NCBI GenBank assembly: GCA_963702925.1
Contig: OY969771.1
Coordinates: 4,154,001 to 4,218,000, forward strand
Length of the DNA stretch: 64,000 bases
Source: CAIKMD01 sp963702925
GTDB taxonomy: Bacteria; Pseudomonadota; Alphaproteobacteria; ATCC43930; CGMCC-115725
Direction of reading: 5' to 3'
Made by a program: the position numbers and the translations under genes. A model generated the notes under the pieces. That model made no database searches, was not told the DNA's origin, and saw only the letters and a list, made by a program, of their open reading frames with translations. This document shows positions 54,281-62,604 of this stretch, one piece after another (within the stretch, counting starts at the first letter, position 1; each line of letters begins with the position of its first letter).

Positions 54281-54799
54281 CTACAGCATCACCAGCCCGC
54301 CGCGCGCTGCCGCGGCGACCGCTTCGGTGCGGCTTTCGGCATCGAGCTTTTCGAGGATCGATGCGACGTGGAATTTCACCGTGTGGAACGAAATGCCGAG
54401 CCGGCGCGCGATCACCTTGTTGGAGGCGCCATCGGCCATCGCAGCGAGCACTTCGAGCTCGCGGGGCGTCAAGGCTTGAGGCTCTAGTGTCGACGGCTCG
54501 CGCGCGGACGAGGCGGCCTGATTTGCATCAAGCAGCTTGTCGAGCGCGCCTGCCGCCGCTCCGTCCTCGATAAAAACGATAAGGCGCGCCGGGTTGCTTG
54601 CGGCGAGCAGATCGGCCAGCGCGTGAAGCGAGTCCGGCTCGACCAGCACGCAGGCGATCGCGTGGTGTTCGAGAAGCTGCGCGAGCGCGGCCGGCGTGTT
54701 CGCCGTGCCGACGGCTGCGAAGCCGTTGCGTTGTGCGAGCCAAGCCGTAAGACGCTCGGTTCGGGCGCGATCGGGGCCATAGACTGCGACGGCAATCAT
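54281..54799 (-). CDS. LuxR-family response regulator with atypical receiver
   Basis: 172 aa from ATG 54799 behind AGAGGATCG. N-terminal receiver-like domain (MIAVAVYGPDRARTE) followed by a LuxR/NarL HTH: LTPRELEVLAAMADGASNKVIARRLGISFHTVKFHV. At the usual phospho-acceptor position the sequence is VLVEPD, so Glu54 replaces Asp; the receiver may be permanently in an active-like state. An earlier ATG at 54838, 5 nt after the upstream gene's stop, has no ribosome site. It is directly downstream of the two HtrA-like genes and likely in one operon with them. Confidence 0.82.
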   Translation of the reverse strand: MIAVAVYGPDRARTERLTAWLAQRNGFAAVGTANTPAALAQLLEHHAIACVLVEPDSLHALADLLAASNPARLIVFIEDGAAAGALDKLLDANQAASSAREPSTLEPQALTPRELEVLAAMADGASNKVIARRLGISFHTVKFHVASILEKLDAESRTEAVAAAARGGLVML

Positions 54800-54843
54800 C
54801 GATCCTCTGGCGCTAGCCGGCGCGGCGTCGGGCGGCATTGTCG

Positions 54844-55728
54844 CTAGCCGGCCGGGCGCTCGGTGATGACCAGGTTTTTCTCAATCTTCTCGCCGCCGCG
54901 GATCAGAGCGAGCTTGACCGTCGCGCCGACGCTGTCGGGGCCGAGCAGGCGCATCACCTCGCGCACCCGCGCGACGCTCTTGCCGTCCCAACGCGTAATG
55001 ATGTCGCCGACCAGCAGGCCCGCGCGTGCGGCAGGGCCTTCGAGATCGAGATTGACCAACAACACGCCGGCTTCGTCGCCTTGGCGTGCTGGCGTCAGGC
55101 TGGCGCCGAGATAGCCACGCGCGACATGGCCTTTGGTTAGAAGCTGTTCGACCACGCGGTCGATGGTCGAGGCAGGAATGCCCAGCACAAGCCGGCGCGG
55201 TCCCGGCACGGTCATACCGAGCACTTTGCCTGACGTATCGACCATCGCACCGCCTTCGCCGCTTGGCCCGAGGCGCAGATCGAGGCGGATGAGCCGGTCG
55301 ATCATGCCGCCGCGTTGGCTTTGCCAGGCACCGCCTGCAAGTGCGGCGACTCCAAAACTCGCGACCGGGCCGGCCTCGTTGCGGCCGACCGCGAGCACGA
55401 GATTGCCGGCGCGCAAGGTCGAGGCATCGCCCGCCAGCACCGTCTTCAAGCCATCGGCCTGGAAGCGCAACGCGGCGATGTCGGTGGTCGCGTCGCGCCC
55501 GATCAGCGATGCGCTTGTCCGCCTTCCGTCAGGCAACAGGATGGCGAGTTCCTCGTCGCGCTCAAGCCCTTCCTCGGACGTGACGAGAATTCCCGGCCGC
55601 CAATGCAGGCCGCTCAAGGGAAAGCGGCGCGCACCGCGCAACACGACGACGCCTTGCGCGGCTTGCTCCACCAGCTCGGCGAGATCGTTGGAGAGGGCGG
55701 CGAGGGCAGGAGAGGCGACATCCGACAT
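54844..55728 (-). CDS. HtrA-like PDZ protein with degenerate protease triad
   Basis: 294 aa from ATG 55728. A trypsin-like fold in the first 190 residues, then a PDZ domain (GYLGASLTPARQGDEAGVLLVNL, RAGLLVGDIITRWDGKSV). Compared with its neighbour, the catalytic His position is E52 (VTSEEG) and the Ser position is E158 (GPSGEGGA), while Asp83 (TTDIAALR) remains. It is therefore probably not a protease but a regulator or binding partner of the active enzyme encoded upstream. No signal peptide, so cytoplasmic. Confidence 0.85.
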   Translation of the reverse strand: MSDVASPALAALSNDLAELVEQAAQGVVVLRGARRFPLSGLHWRPGILVTSEEGLERDEELAILLPDGRRTSASLIGRDATTDIAALRFQADGLKTVLAGDASTLRAGNLVLAVGRNEAGPVASFGVAALAGGAWQSQRGGMIDRLIRLDLRLGPSGEGGAMVDTSGKVLGMTVPGPRRLVLGIPASTIDRVVEQLLTKGHVARGYLGASLTPARQGDEAGVLLVNLDLEGPAARAGLLVGDIITRWDGKSVARVREVMRLLGPDSVGATVKLALIRGGEKIEKNLVITERPAG

Positions 55729-55843
55729 GATATGGCTCCGATGGTTGCGTTCGCCCATATATGGAAGTAACGGCTTCACGGCGGTATCGGCCGGATGGCT
55801 AGGGCGCGCGCCGCCAGAAAGAGGGGGCGGATCGCCTGTTTGT

Positions 55844-56857
55844 CTAGGCTTGGGCCGGCCGCAGCTCGCGCGGTGCGACCGTCAAGGGAAGCCGCTCGCC
55901 GCGCCGCAACACCGTCACCGGGATCGAGCGCCCGACCCGTTCCTCGGTCAGCAAGCGATGCAGCGCGTCGATGTCGCCGACCGGCGTGCCGTCGAATTCG
56001 ACGATGACGTCGCCAGTGCGAAGACCGCTGGCCTGGGCTGCGCCGTCTTTCGCCAGGGATTGCACCAGCACGCCGCTTTCGCGTGCGAGGGCATGAAAGC
56101 GCACGATTTTCCGCGACAATGGCACGTTCTGGCCGGCGACCCCGATATAGCAGCGGCGCACTCGGCCGTCGCGAATGAGGCGCGACGCCACGAATTCGAC
56201 CGTGTCGGCCGAAATCGAAAAGCAGATGCCTTGCGCGGCGGCGATGATCGCGGTGTTGATGCCGATCACTTCGCCGGTCGAATTCACCAGCGGCCCGCCC
56301 GAATTGCCGGGATTGAGCGCCGCATCGGTCTGGATCACGCTGTCGATGAGCCGGCCCGACCGCGCACGCAAGCTGCGGCCTAGGGCTGAAACCACCCCGG
56401 CTGTCACCGTGCACTGAAAGCCGAACGGATTGCCGATCGCGACCACGAGCTGGCCGACGCGCAAATCCCGCGCGCTGCCGAGCCGCGCGGAAACCTGAGC
56501 TTCGCCGTCGAGACGCAGCACGGCCAGATCGGTGTCAGGATCATCGCCGACGATCGTCGTGCCCGAGACACGTCCATCCGCGAAGGTTGCCGTTACGCGT
56601 TTGCTATCGGCAATCACGTGGCTGTTGGTCAGGACATAGCCGTCGGGCGTGAAGATGACGCCCGACCCGGCGCCGCCGCGGCCGCGCTGGGTTTCGATCT
56701 GGAGATGGAGAACCGCGGGGCCGACCTTCTCGACCGCCCCGATCACGCAGCGCGAATAGGCGTCGAAGGCGGCGAGATCGTTGGCGGCGCTGGGCGACGC
56801 CGAAGAAGCGGAAGGGGAGGTATCTTCGATATTGTCGATGGCAGCAATATGGGTCAT
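55844..56857 (-). CDS. HtrA/DegP-like serine protease with PDZ domain, cytoplasmic
   Basis: 337 aa. An intact catalytic triad: His80 (VLTNSHVI), Asp110 (DPDTDLAVLRL), Ser186 (NPGNSGGPL). One C-terminal PDZ domain starts with GVLVQSLAKDGAAQASGLRTGDVIVEFDG. There is no signal peptide or membrane helix at the start (MTHIAAIDNIEDTSPS is polar), so the protease is expected in the cytoplasm, unlike classical DegP. It is 115 nt upstream of the degenerate paralogue and in the same direction, suggesting a common transcript with the LuxR gene. Confidence 0.92.
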   Translation of the reverse strand: MTHIAAIDNIEDTSPSASSASPSAANDLAAFDAYSRCVIGAVEKVGPAVLHLQIETQRGRGGAGSGVIFTPDGYVLTNSHVIADSKRVTATFADGRVSGTTIVGDDPDTDLAVLRLDGEAQVSARLGSARDLRVGQLVVAIGNPFGFQCTVTAGVVSALGRSLRARSGRLIDSVIQTDAALNPGNSGGPLVNSTGEVIGINTAIIAAAQGICFSISADTVEFVASRLIRDGRVRRCYIGVAGQNVPLSRKIVRFHALARESGVLVQSLAKDGAAQASGLRTGDVIVEFDGTPVGDIDALHRLLTEERVGRSIPVTVLRRGERLPLTVAPRELRPAQA

Positions 56858-56996
56858 GTCACGGCTTCAGATAGGCATCGCCGTCGCGACTTGCTAGATC
56901 GGCGCCGCGGGCGATCGCGAGCGCGGAATTCGGCCTATCCAAGCTGCATCCATCGGATTAGACTCTTCGCAGTACACCGCAGCATTTTTGAAGCTC

Positions 56997-57494
56997 ATGC
57001 GCCGCCTCATCGTGTTTCTCGTGATTGTCCTGTTGGGAAACGATGCCCGCGCGCAAGTTTCCGAAACAAATCTTCTCACGACGGTGGACCGGGCCGACAT
57101 GATGGCCATCTTGCGGCAAGCCGCGCTTGATTCGGTCGTCGACGGGACGACCGACGAAGTTTCGCCTTGGGTCATGGGCAAAACGGCGTCCGGCTTGAAC
57201 GTGGTCGTCGATTTTTTCCAATGTGACGCCGGCAATGATGGACCGCGGCGAAAGTGCAGCGAGTTCCGCTTCAAGGTCTATTGGGACAATGTGCGCAAGA
57301 TCGATGCCGCGGCGGTCGATGCGTATAACGAGAAATACATTTTCGGCCGCGGTTTCGTTAGCGGCGACGGGAAATATGTCGTCGTTGACTACGCGATGGA
57401 CCTCGATGGCGGCGTGGCACGCGATCATATTCTGAAGAACCTCAACTACTTCCTGCTGGCGGTGAAGGACTTTTCGGCGCTGGTGACGCCGTAA
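56997..57494 (+). CDS. YbjN-domain secreted protein
   Basis: 165 aa from ATG 56997 (a TTG at 56988 is a possible alternative). Signal peptide RRLIVFLVIVLLGNDARA, then the YbjN layout: TVDRADMMAILRQAALD, a strand pair ending VVVDFFQCD, a second Cys in RKCSEF, FKVYWDN and a final FVSGDGKYVVVDYAMDLDGGV helix region. YbjN in E. coli affects motility and stress; here it is exported. Divergent from the HtrA gene. Confidence 0.8.
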   Translation: MRRLIVFLVIVLLGNDARAQVSETNLLTTVDRADMMAILRQAALDSVVDGTTDEVSPWVMGKTASGLNVVVDFFQCDAGNDGPRRKCSEFRFKVYWDNVRKIDAAAVDAYNEKYIFGRGFVSGDGKYVVVDYAMDLDGGVARDHILKNLNYFLLAVKDFSALVTP

Positions 57495-57531
57495 AGTCGG
57501 GCGCCAAGCGCAGCGTTGGACCCTTGACCCG

Positions 57532-59165
57532 ATGGCAGGATCACGAAGCGTGACGGAGCAACCCGTCGGCGACGGGCGCGAAGATAAACCGGCTTCCGCC
57601 GCGCTCGGTCCGGTCGATCTCGTTTTCGCCGTGCTCGCTCTAATCGCAGCGCTGCCGGCTGCGTTGGTGCGTTATCCCGAAAGCGCGGATTACCTCAATC
57701 ACATGGCCGAGCTTTTTGTGCTAACCGCGCCGGCCGATCACCCGATCCACGCCTTCTACACCGTGCATTGGCATTTGCTGCCCAATCTCCGCTCGAGCTT
57801 CTCGCGGTGCCGCTGGCGACGTTCATGCCGCTCGAAGCGGTGATGAAGCTCGCCTGGGCGCTGTGCGTCCTCGGCATGGCCGCCTCGGTCTGGTTCCTTC
57901 ACCGTTCACTGTTTGAGCGCACGCAGCCGACCTTGTTGCTGGCCGCTATCGCGCTGCTCAACCTCCCGCTCGCCGCAGGCCTCATCAATTTCGCGCTCGC
58001 TCTTCCGGTTGCGCTGCTGGCTCTCGGTCTGTGGTTCCGCATGGGCGATCGTGCCACCATGCCGAGCCTCGTCATGGTGAACCTGTTGGCCGGTCTTGTT
58101 CTGGTCCTGCATGTCGCGGCCTTCGCCGCTTTGGCGCTGACCTTGGCTGTCCTGCTCGGCGTGCGCGCGCCATGGCGGGCAAAGGCGGTGTTGCGGCGCG
58201 CAGGAATGCTCGCTTGCGCCTTCCTGCTGCCGGCATCGTTGCTGCTTGCGGTGTTTTTGACGCGCGCGGCGCCTGCTTCCGCGGCGGGGTTCGGAGCGAT
58301 CGCCTATCTTCCGCTGCGCAAGATCCAGCTTGTCGCCGCGCCGTTCTTCACTGGGAATCTGGTCGCCGATCTGATCGGCACGGTCGTGCTCTGGGGCGGC
58401 GCGATTGTCGCATTACGGCTGGGCGGCGGGCATGGCCATCCGCGCTTTCGCGCAGCGCTGCTGGTCTGGCTGGTCGTGCTGCTGGCGCTACCGAGCGAGA
58501 TCGGCAGCGCGACCGTCATCGATCTGCGGCTGGCGGTGTTTCCGGTCATGCTGCTGATTGCGGCGATGGCGGCGCCGCGGCGGCGCGGCTGGTCGAGCAT
58601 TATCGCCGTCGCCGCGGCGGCGGCGGTGCTCGGCCGGACGGCCAGCGTGTTGCCCGAATGGTTCGCGCATGACGCGCATGTGGCGAGCTTCCGCGCGATC
58701 GAGGACGCCGTGTCGCCGGGCGCGCGGGTCTTGGTGGCGGCCGCGCCCGACGCGGCAGGCGGCGATTGCCGCGCGGCCGCGCATTGGCCGCCTTACGACG
58801 AGCACATTCCGACCTTGCTCGCGATCGACCGCGGCGCTTTCGTCTCGACGCTCTTTGCCGCGCCCGGTCTGCAGCCGATCGAGCCGACCGCCGCGGTCGC
58901 CAGCATTGCGACGCAGAATGCCGGGATCATTCCTTGGTCGGTGCTCGCCTATGGTGATAGCGCAGCCGGGCAAAGCGAGATGGTGCATGCGAGACCGGGC
59001 AGCGTCTGGCGCATTTATCCACGGGACTGGCGCAAGAATTACGATTACCTGGCGCTGCGCCGATCGGGCTGCGTCACGGAGATCGAGCCGCAAGACGGTC
59101 TTGAGCGGGTCGGCGACAGCCTGACTTATCGCCTATACCGCATCGTCCACCCCGCCACACCATAA
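57532..59165 (+). pseudogene. Polytopic membrane protein of about 545 aa, split by one frameshift
   Basis: The N-terminal part from ATG 57532 includes helix LVFAVLALIAALPAALV and the external segment SADYLNHMAELFVL, then HWHLLPNL at about 57783. From there the frame is wrong; the proper continuation LELLAVPLATFMPLEAVMKLAW is in another frame and runs to 59165. Insertion of one base near 57786-57792 restores a smooth protein. It has about nine further helices (VVLWGGAIVALRL, LAVFPVMLLIAAMAA), and a soluble C-terminal domain of about 130 residues. The layout resembles GT-C glycosyltransferase-like membrane proteins, but this is only topology. Confidence 0.7.
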
Positions 59166-59200
59166 TCGGCGCGGACGATGTGGCGTAAGCCGGTTAGGGC

Positions 59201-59458
59201 TCAGCGCCGGGCGAAGCCGCGGCCGTTAATGACGATGTCGTGGTTAAAGCCTTCGGCAACGCAATCATCGCCGCCCAATTCAAGGCAAAGGCTGATATTG
59301 ATCGCTTTGAGGATCAACTCGTCGATTTCTTCCGGCTGAACGTCGTAGCGCTTCAGCGCCTCGAGGGTGCGCGAGACCGAGCTCGGCTGCGACAAAGTGG
59401 CGCGCTTGGGGAGAGCGCGGCTCCCGGAATGCATCCGCCTCGTTGCCGGGCTTTGCAT
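59201..59458 (-). CDS. Small protein of cassette 1, paralogue of 59759-59941
   Basis: 85 aa. The C-terminal half (PEEIDELILKAINISL and HDIVINGRGFARR) matches the 60-aa protein of cassette 2 (EPIDDSVLAAINDSL and PDIAIDGPEFARYA). The N-terminal half is Ser/Arg-rich and may be poorly conserved or annotated too long. ATG 59458 starts 1 nt after the upstream gene's stop, so the two are tightly coupled. Function unknown. Confidence 0.6.
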   Translation of the reverse strand: MQSPATRRMHSGSRALPKRATLSQPSSVSRTLEALKRYDVQPEEIDELILKAINISLCLELGGDDCVAEGFNHDIVINGRGFARR

Positions 59459-59459
59459 C

Positions 59460-59612
59460 TCAGATGCCGTTGGCGCCGTGGCCCAGAACGGTTAACTGAA
59501 CGCTAATCACCAGCGCGATGGGCACGCCGACCGACAAAATAGTTGCAATGACGACGGCGGTTACGCGCTCCACGGGCGTCCACCGTCTCCAATCTCTCAC
59601 GAAATCCTGCAT
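59460..59612 (-). CDS. 50-aa single-helix membrane protein, cassette 1
   Basis: A very short gene starting ATG 59612. MQDFVRDWRRWTPVERVTAV is followed by a hydrophobic helix (VIATILSVGVPIALVISVQL) and a short tail to a TGA at 59460-59462. It is a close relative of the 54-aa protein at 60128-60292: both have MQD, DW.RWT..ER, and helix P.ALV.S. The ribosome site is weak (AAGAGAG). Function unknown. Confidence 0.6.
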   Translation of the reverse strand: MQDFVRDWRRWTPVERVTAVVIATILSVGVPIALVISVQLTVLGHGANGI

Positions 59613-59758
59613 GACTGCTCTCTTGGTTCGCCGACGCGGCGAGGTCGAGGGAACTATGCCAAAAAAAAGTGGAGAAACAGTTAGGTATTCTTTTTTCGCC
59701 CGCTTTAAACGCGCAACCGTTGGGGCTTATTCCGGCCTAGATCTTCCTTTGGCGCAGG

Positions 59759-59941
59759 TCAGGCGTACCGAGCGAATTCCGGTCCGTCGATAGCGATGTC
59801 GGGGATCACGCGATCCGCTTCCGGGAACAGGCTGTCGTTGATCGCAGCGAGAACGCTGTCGTCGATCGGCTCGAGGATGATCGGGAGACGCTGTGAGGCG
59901 GCCAAGAGTGCCCGGCGCGAGGTTTGTTGCATGGCTTGCAT
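59759..59941 (-). CDS. 60-aa protein of cassette 2
   Basis: Starts ATG 59941, 4 nt after the stop of the 61-aa gene. Short N-terminal helix MQAMQQTSRRALLAAS, then EPIDDSVLAAINDSLF and PDIAIDGPEFARYA, shared with the cassette 1 protein at 59201. A longer frame to 60121 exists but overlaps the genes upstream and is not needed. Function unknown. Confidence 0.6.
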   Translation of the reverse strand: MQAMQQTSRRALLAASQRLPIILEPIDDSVLAAINDSLFPEADRVIPDIAIDGPEFARYA

Positions 59942-59945
59942 GGCG

Positions 59946-60131
59946 TTAGGCCGCCTGCTGCGCGCGCAGCCAGATGGTGACGACGAAGCCGGTATTGTCG
60001 GAGTCCATCGAGGCCGCCCAGCGTCCGTTTTCCCAGCCGGAGGGCATGAAAAGGAAGCCGCGGGAGCTGAGATAGCGATAGGCCTCTTCGCGGGTACGAT
60101 AGCGGCGCTTGAGCTCGGCATTGCAGGTCAT
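59946..60131 (-). CDS. 61-aa protein of cassette 2
   Basis: MTCNAELKRRYRTREEAYRYLSSRGF (given in parts) followed by a Trp-rich GWENGRWAASMD and a C-terminal GFVVTIWLRAQQAA. The start overlaps the stop of the 54-aa gene upstream (ATGA at 60128-60131). It has no counterpart in cassette 1. The RYRTREEAYRYLSSRGF pattern is typical of small helical DNA/RNA-neutral domains of unknown function. Confidence 0.6.
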   Translation of the reverse strand: MTCNAELKRRYRTREEAYRYLSSRGFLFMPSGWENGRWAASMDSDNTGFVVTIWLRAQQAA

Positions 60132-60292
60132 GACGCTCTCCCAGTATGGCTCGCATTATGCGCGAGCGCGGTTGAATGGATGCTGCCCACCAGCGCCGTA
60201 GGAATACCGAAACCGAGGGCCATGACGATCACGATGGCGGCCGCGCGCTCGATCTTGGTCCATCTGATCCAATCTTTTTGCAAATCTTGCAT
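60128..60292 (-). CDS. 54-aa single-helix membrane protein, cassette 2
   Basis: A gene too short for usual cutoffs: ATG 60292 behind GAGGGCAG, stop overlapping the next start by 4 nt. MQDLQKDWIRWTKIERAAAI is followed by the helix VIVMALGFGIPTALVGSI and a tail HSTALAHNASHTGRAS. The N-terminal motif and the helix P.ALV.S are shared with the 50-aa protein at 59460-59612, showing tandem duplication of a cassette. Function unknown. Confidence 0.62.
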   Translation of the reverse strand: MQDLQKDWIRWTKIERAAAIVIVMALGFGIPTALVGSIHSTALAHNASHTGRAS

Positions 60293-60408
60293 GGCTGCCC
60301 TCTCGATCCACGCTGGTAGGACGGAGAATGGCGATGCCGGACAAGAAAAATAATTGGGAATTGTGCTTAAGCGGTTGCGCGTAAGGGGTTTTACGTAGCG
60401 CGGTGACT

Positions 60409-60780
60409 TCAGGCACCTGCCTTGCGCCAGGCTTTCAGGACGTGCGACTGGTCGAGATTGTCGAGGCCGCGCACGATGAAATAGGCGGCGACCGCGACCT
60501 GAAGCAGGAACTGGGTCCGGCTCACCGCGTCGGTGACCTCCGGCGCGGTTTCGGTGACGTTCCAGATCGCATCGATCCCGATCAACACCTCGATCAAGCC
60601 GAAGCTCAGGCGAAAGAAACGCCGGACGAGATAAAGGCCGATCGCGCCGAGGACGATGAGCATTGCGAACAGATCGTCGGGAAAGAGCGTCATGATCGTG
60701 GCGCTGTGCTCGGCGAATTGGTGAAACCCGGCGAAGATCAGCCCGGCAATGATGATTTCGACGATAAACTTGCCGTTCAT
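60409..60780 (-). CDS. Four-helix membrane protein (123 aa)
   Basis: From ATG 60780 behind AGGAGAGCGG. Four hydrophobic helices are seen (FIVEIIIAGLIFAGFHQFA, LFAMLIVLGAIGLYLV, FGLIEVLIGIDAIWNV and FLLQVAVAAYFIVRGL). The rest is short loops and a tail LDQSHVLKAWRKAGA. It resembles small integral-membrane proteins of unknown function in proteobacteria. Longer frame to 61044 adds no credible start. Confidence 0.6.
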   Translation of the reverse strand: MNGKFIVEIIIAGLIFAGFHQFAEHSATIMTLFPDDLFAMLIVLGAIGLYLVRRFFRLSFGLIEVLIGIDAIWNVTETAPEVTDAVSRTQFLLQVAVAAYFIVRGLDNLDQSHVLKAWRKAGA

Positions 60781-60944
60781 TCTTCCGCTCTCCTGCGCGA
60801 TCTGGCCGCGGGCAATCCTAGCCGAGACCTTCGGCCGGCTGTAAGCGGCGCCATGCGTCGCCGTCCGTGCCCCTTTCATTTGGGCGGTAAAATGGCTATT
60901 TGTTGCCCCGGGACAGGCCGCGTATGGCGCCGTCCAAGAGGTTG

Positions 60945-62333
60945 ATGATGCAGAAGAAATGGTCCCCCGATAGCTGGCGCAGCATGCCGATCCGGCAGGT
61001 GCCTGACTATCCTGACCAGGCCGCGCTCGATGCGGCCGTCGCAACCTTGCGCAATTTTCCGCCGCTGGTTTTCGCCGGCGAAGCGCGCAGCCTCAAGGCC
61101 GGCCTCGCCAAAGTCGTCGAGGGCAAGGCTTTCCTGCTTCAGGGTGGCGACTGTGCGGAAAGCTTTGCCGAATTCCGTCCCAACAATATCCGCGACACGT
61201 TTCAGGTCTTCCTGCAGATGGCTGTCGTGCTGACCTTCGGCGCGGCTTGCCCGGTGGTGAAGGTCTTGCGGATGGCCGGGCAATTCGCCAAGCCGCGAAC
61301 GTCGGACAGCGAGACCCAGAATGGCGTGACCTTGCCGTCCTATCGTGGCGACATCATCAACGGCATGGAGTTCACGCCGGAAGCGCGCAAGCCCGATCCG
61401 CAGCGCATGATCCAAGCCTTCAACCAGTCGGCCGCGACCTTGAATCTGCTGCGCGCTTTCGCGCAAGGTGGCTACGCCGATTTGCATCGGGTCCACAGCT
61501 GGACCCAAGGCTTCGTTGCCGGCAGTCCGCAAAGCGAGCGTTATCGCGAGCTGGCCGACCGGCTGACTGAGACGCTCGACTTCATGGCGGCGTGCGGGCT
61601 TACCTCCGAAACCACGCCGCAGATCCGCGAGACCGAGCTCTTCACTTCGCATGAGGCGCTGCTTCTCGAATACGAGGAGGCACTAACCCGGGTCGATTCG
61701 ACCACGGGCGATTGGTACGACGTCTCGGCGCATATGCTGTGGATCGGTGATCGCACACGCCAGCCCGACGGCGCGCATGTCGAGTTCTTACGCGGCGTGA
61801 AGAATCCGCTCGGCCTCAAATGCGGACCGACCACGCCGGTCGACGATCTCTTGCGCCTTATCGACATTCTCAACCCGGATGACGAGCCGGGCCGTCTCAC
61901 CTTGATTGCGCGCATGGGTGCCGACAAGGTCGCGGAGAAGCTGCCGCCCTTGGTGCGCGCCGTAAAAAAGTCGGGGCGAAAGGTGTTGTGGTGTTGCGAT
62001 CCGATGCATGGCAACACGATCACCTCGACCACCGGCTACAAGACTCGCGTGGTGGATCAGATCCTGCGCGAGGTGAAAGGCTTTTTCGCCGTGCACGAGG
62101 CCGAAGGCACTTATGCCGGGGGCGTGCATTTCGAGATGACCGGCCAGAACGTCACCGAATGCATCGGTGGTGCGCAAGCGATCACCGAGACCTCGCTGGG
62201 CGACCGCTATCACACCCATTGCGATCCGCGCCTCAATGCGAGCCAGGCTTTGGAGCTTGCGTTCCTCATCGCCGAGGAATTGAAGAAACGGCGCACCGCC
62301 GAGCCGAAGAAACGCGCTGCCGCAGCGATGTGA
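60945..62333 (+). CDS. aroF: 3-deoxy-7-phosphoheptulonate synthase, class II
   Basis: 462 aa from ATG 60945 (a second ATG is at 60948) behind AAGAGG. The enzyme condenses PEP and erythrose-4-phosphate, first step of the shikimate pathway. It has the class II signatures: WSPDSWRSMPIRQVPDYPD, FLLQGGDCAESF, PSYRGDIINGMEF, the substrate loop CGPTTPVDDLL, CDPMHGNTI and HFEMTGQNVTECIGG, with THCDPRLNASQALEL near the end. Plant- and mycobacteria-type enzymes of this class are about 460 aa. Confidence 0.95.
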   Translation: MMQKKWSPDSWRSMPIRQVPDYPDQAALDAAVATLRNFPPLVFAGEARSLKAGLAKVVEGKAFLLQGGDCAESFAEFRPNNIRDTFQVFLQMAVVLTFGAACPVVKVLRMAGQFAKPRTSDSETQNGVTLPSYRGDIINGMEFTPEARKPDPQRMIQAFNQSAATLNLLRAFAQGGYADLHRVHSWTQGFVAGSPQSERYRELADRLTETLDFMAACGLTSETTPQIRETELFTSHEALLLEYEEALTRVDSTTGDWYDVSAHMLWIGDRTRQPDGAHVEFLRGVKNPLGLKCGPTTPVDDLLRLIDILNPDDEPGRLTLIARMGADKVAEKLPPLVRAVKKSGRKVLWCCDPMHGNTITSTTGYKTRVVDQILREVKGFFAVHEAEGTYAGGVHFEMTGQNVTECIGGAQAITETSLGDRYHTHCDPRLNASQALELAFLIAEELKKRRTAEPKKRAAAAM

Positions 62334-62385
62334 AAGCAGGGCGCCGGGTCGGCTGCGGCGTTAAGCCAATAGACAGGAGCCGCCC

Positions 62386-62604
62386 ATGCCTCATGAAGGT
62401 CCGCATCAATCCTGGTTGAGGGTGACGCCCGAGCTCTTGGCTTTTGCCGTGAGCCCGGAGCGCGATGTATTGCTGCGCGTGGACATTCCGCGCGAAGACA
62501 GCATGGTCGTGCTGCAGATGACCGCGCATGACGCGCGCGAGATTGCCAACGCCATCATTGCCAAGGCGAAGGAAGCCGAGGCTGCAGCCAAGGATCGGGC
62601 GTAA
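62386..62604 (+). CDS. Small protein of unknown function (72 aa)
   Basis: ATG 62386 behind AGGAG. Begins MPHEGPHQSWLRVTPELLAF and has a helix with AHDAREIANAIIAKAKEAEAAAKDRA. It is followed directly by an SDR gene whose ATG is adjacent to this stop codon, so the two are co-translated. No family recognised. The compact beta-strand then helix pattern could be a small regulatory domain. Confidence 0.6.
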   Translation: MPHEGPHQSWLRVTPELLAFAVSPERDVLLRVDIPREDSMVVLQMTAHDAREIANAIIAKAKEAEAAAKDRA

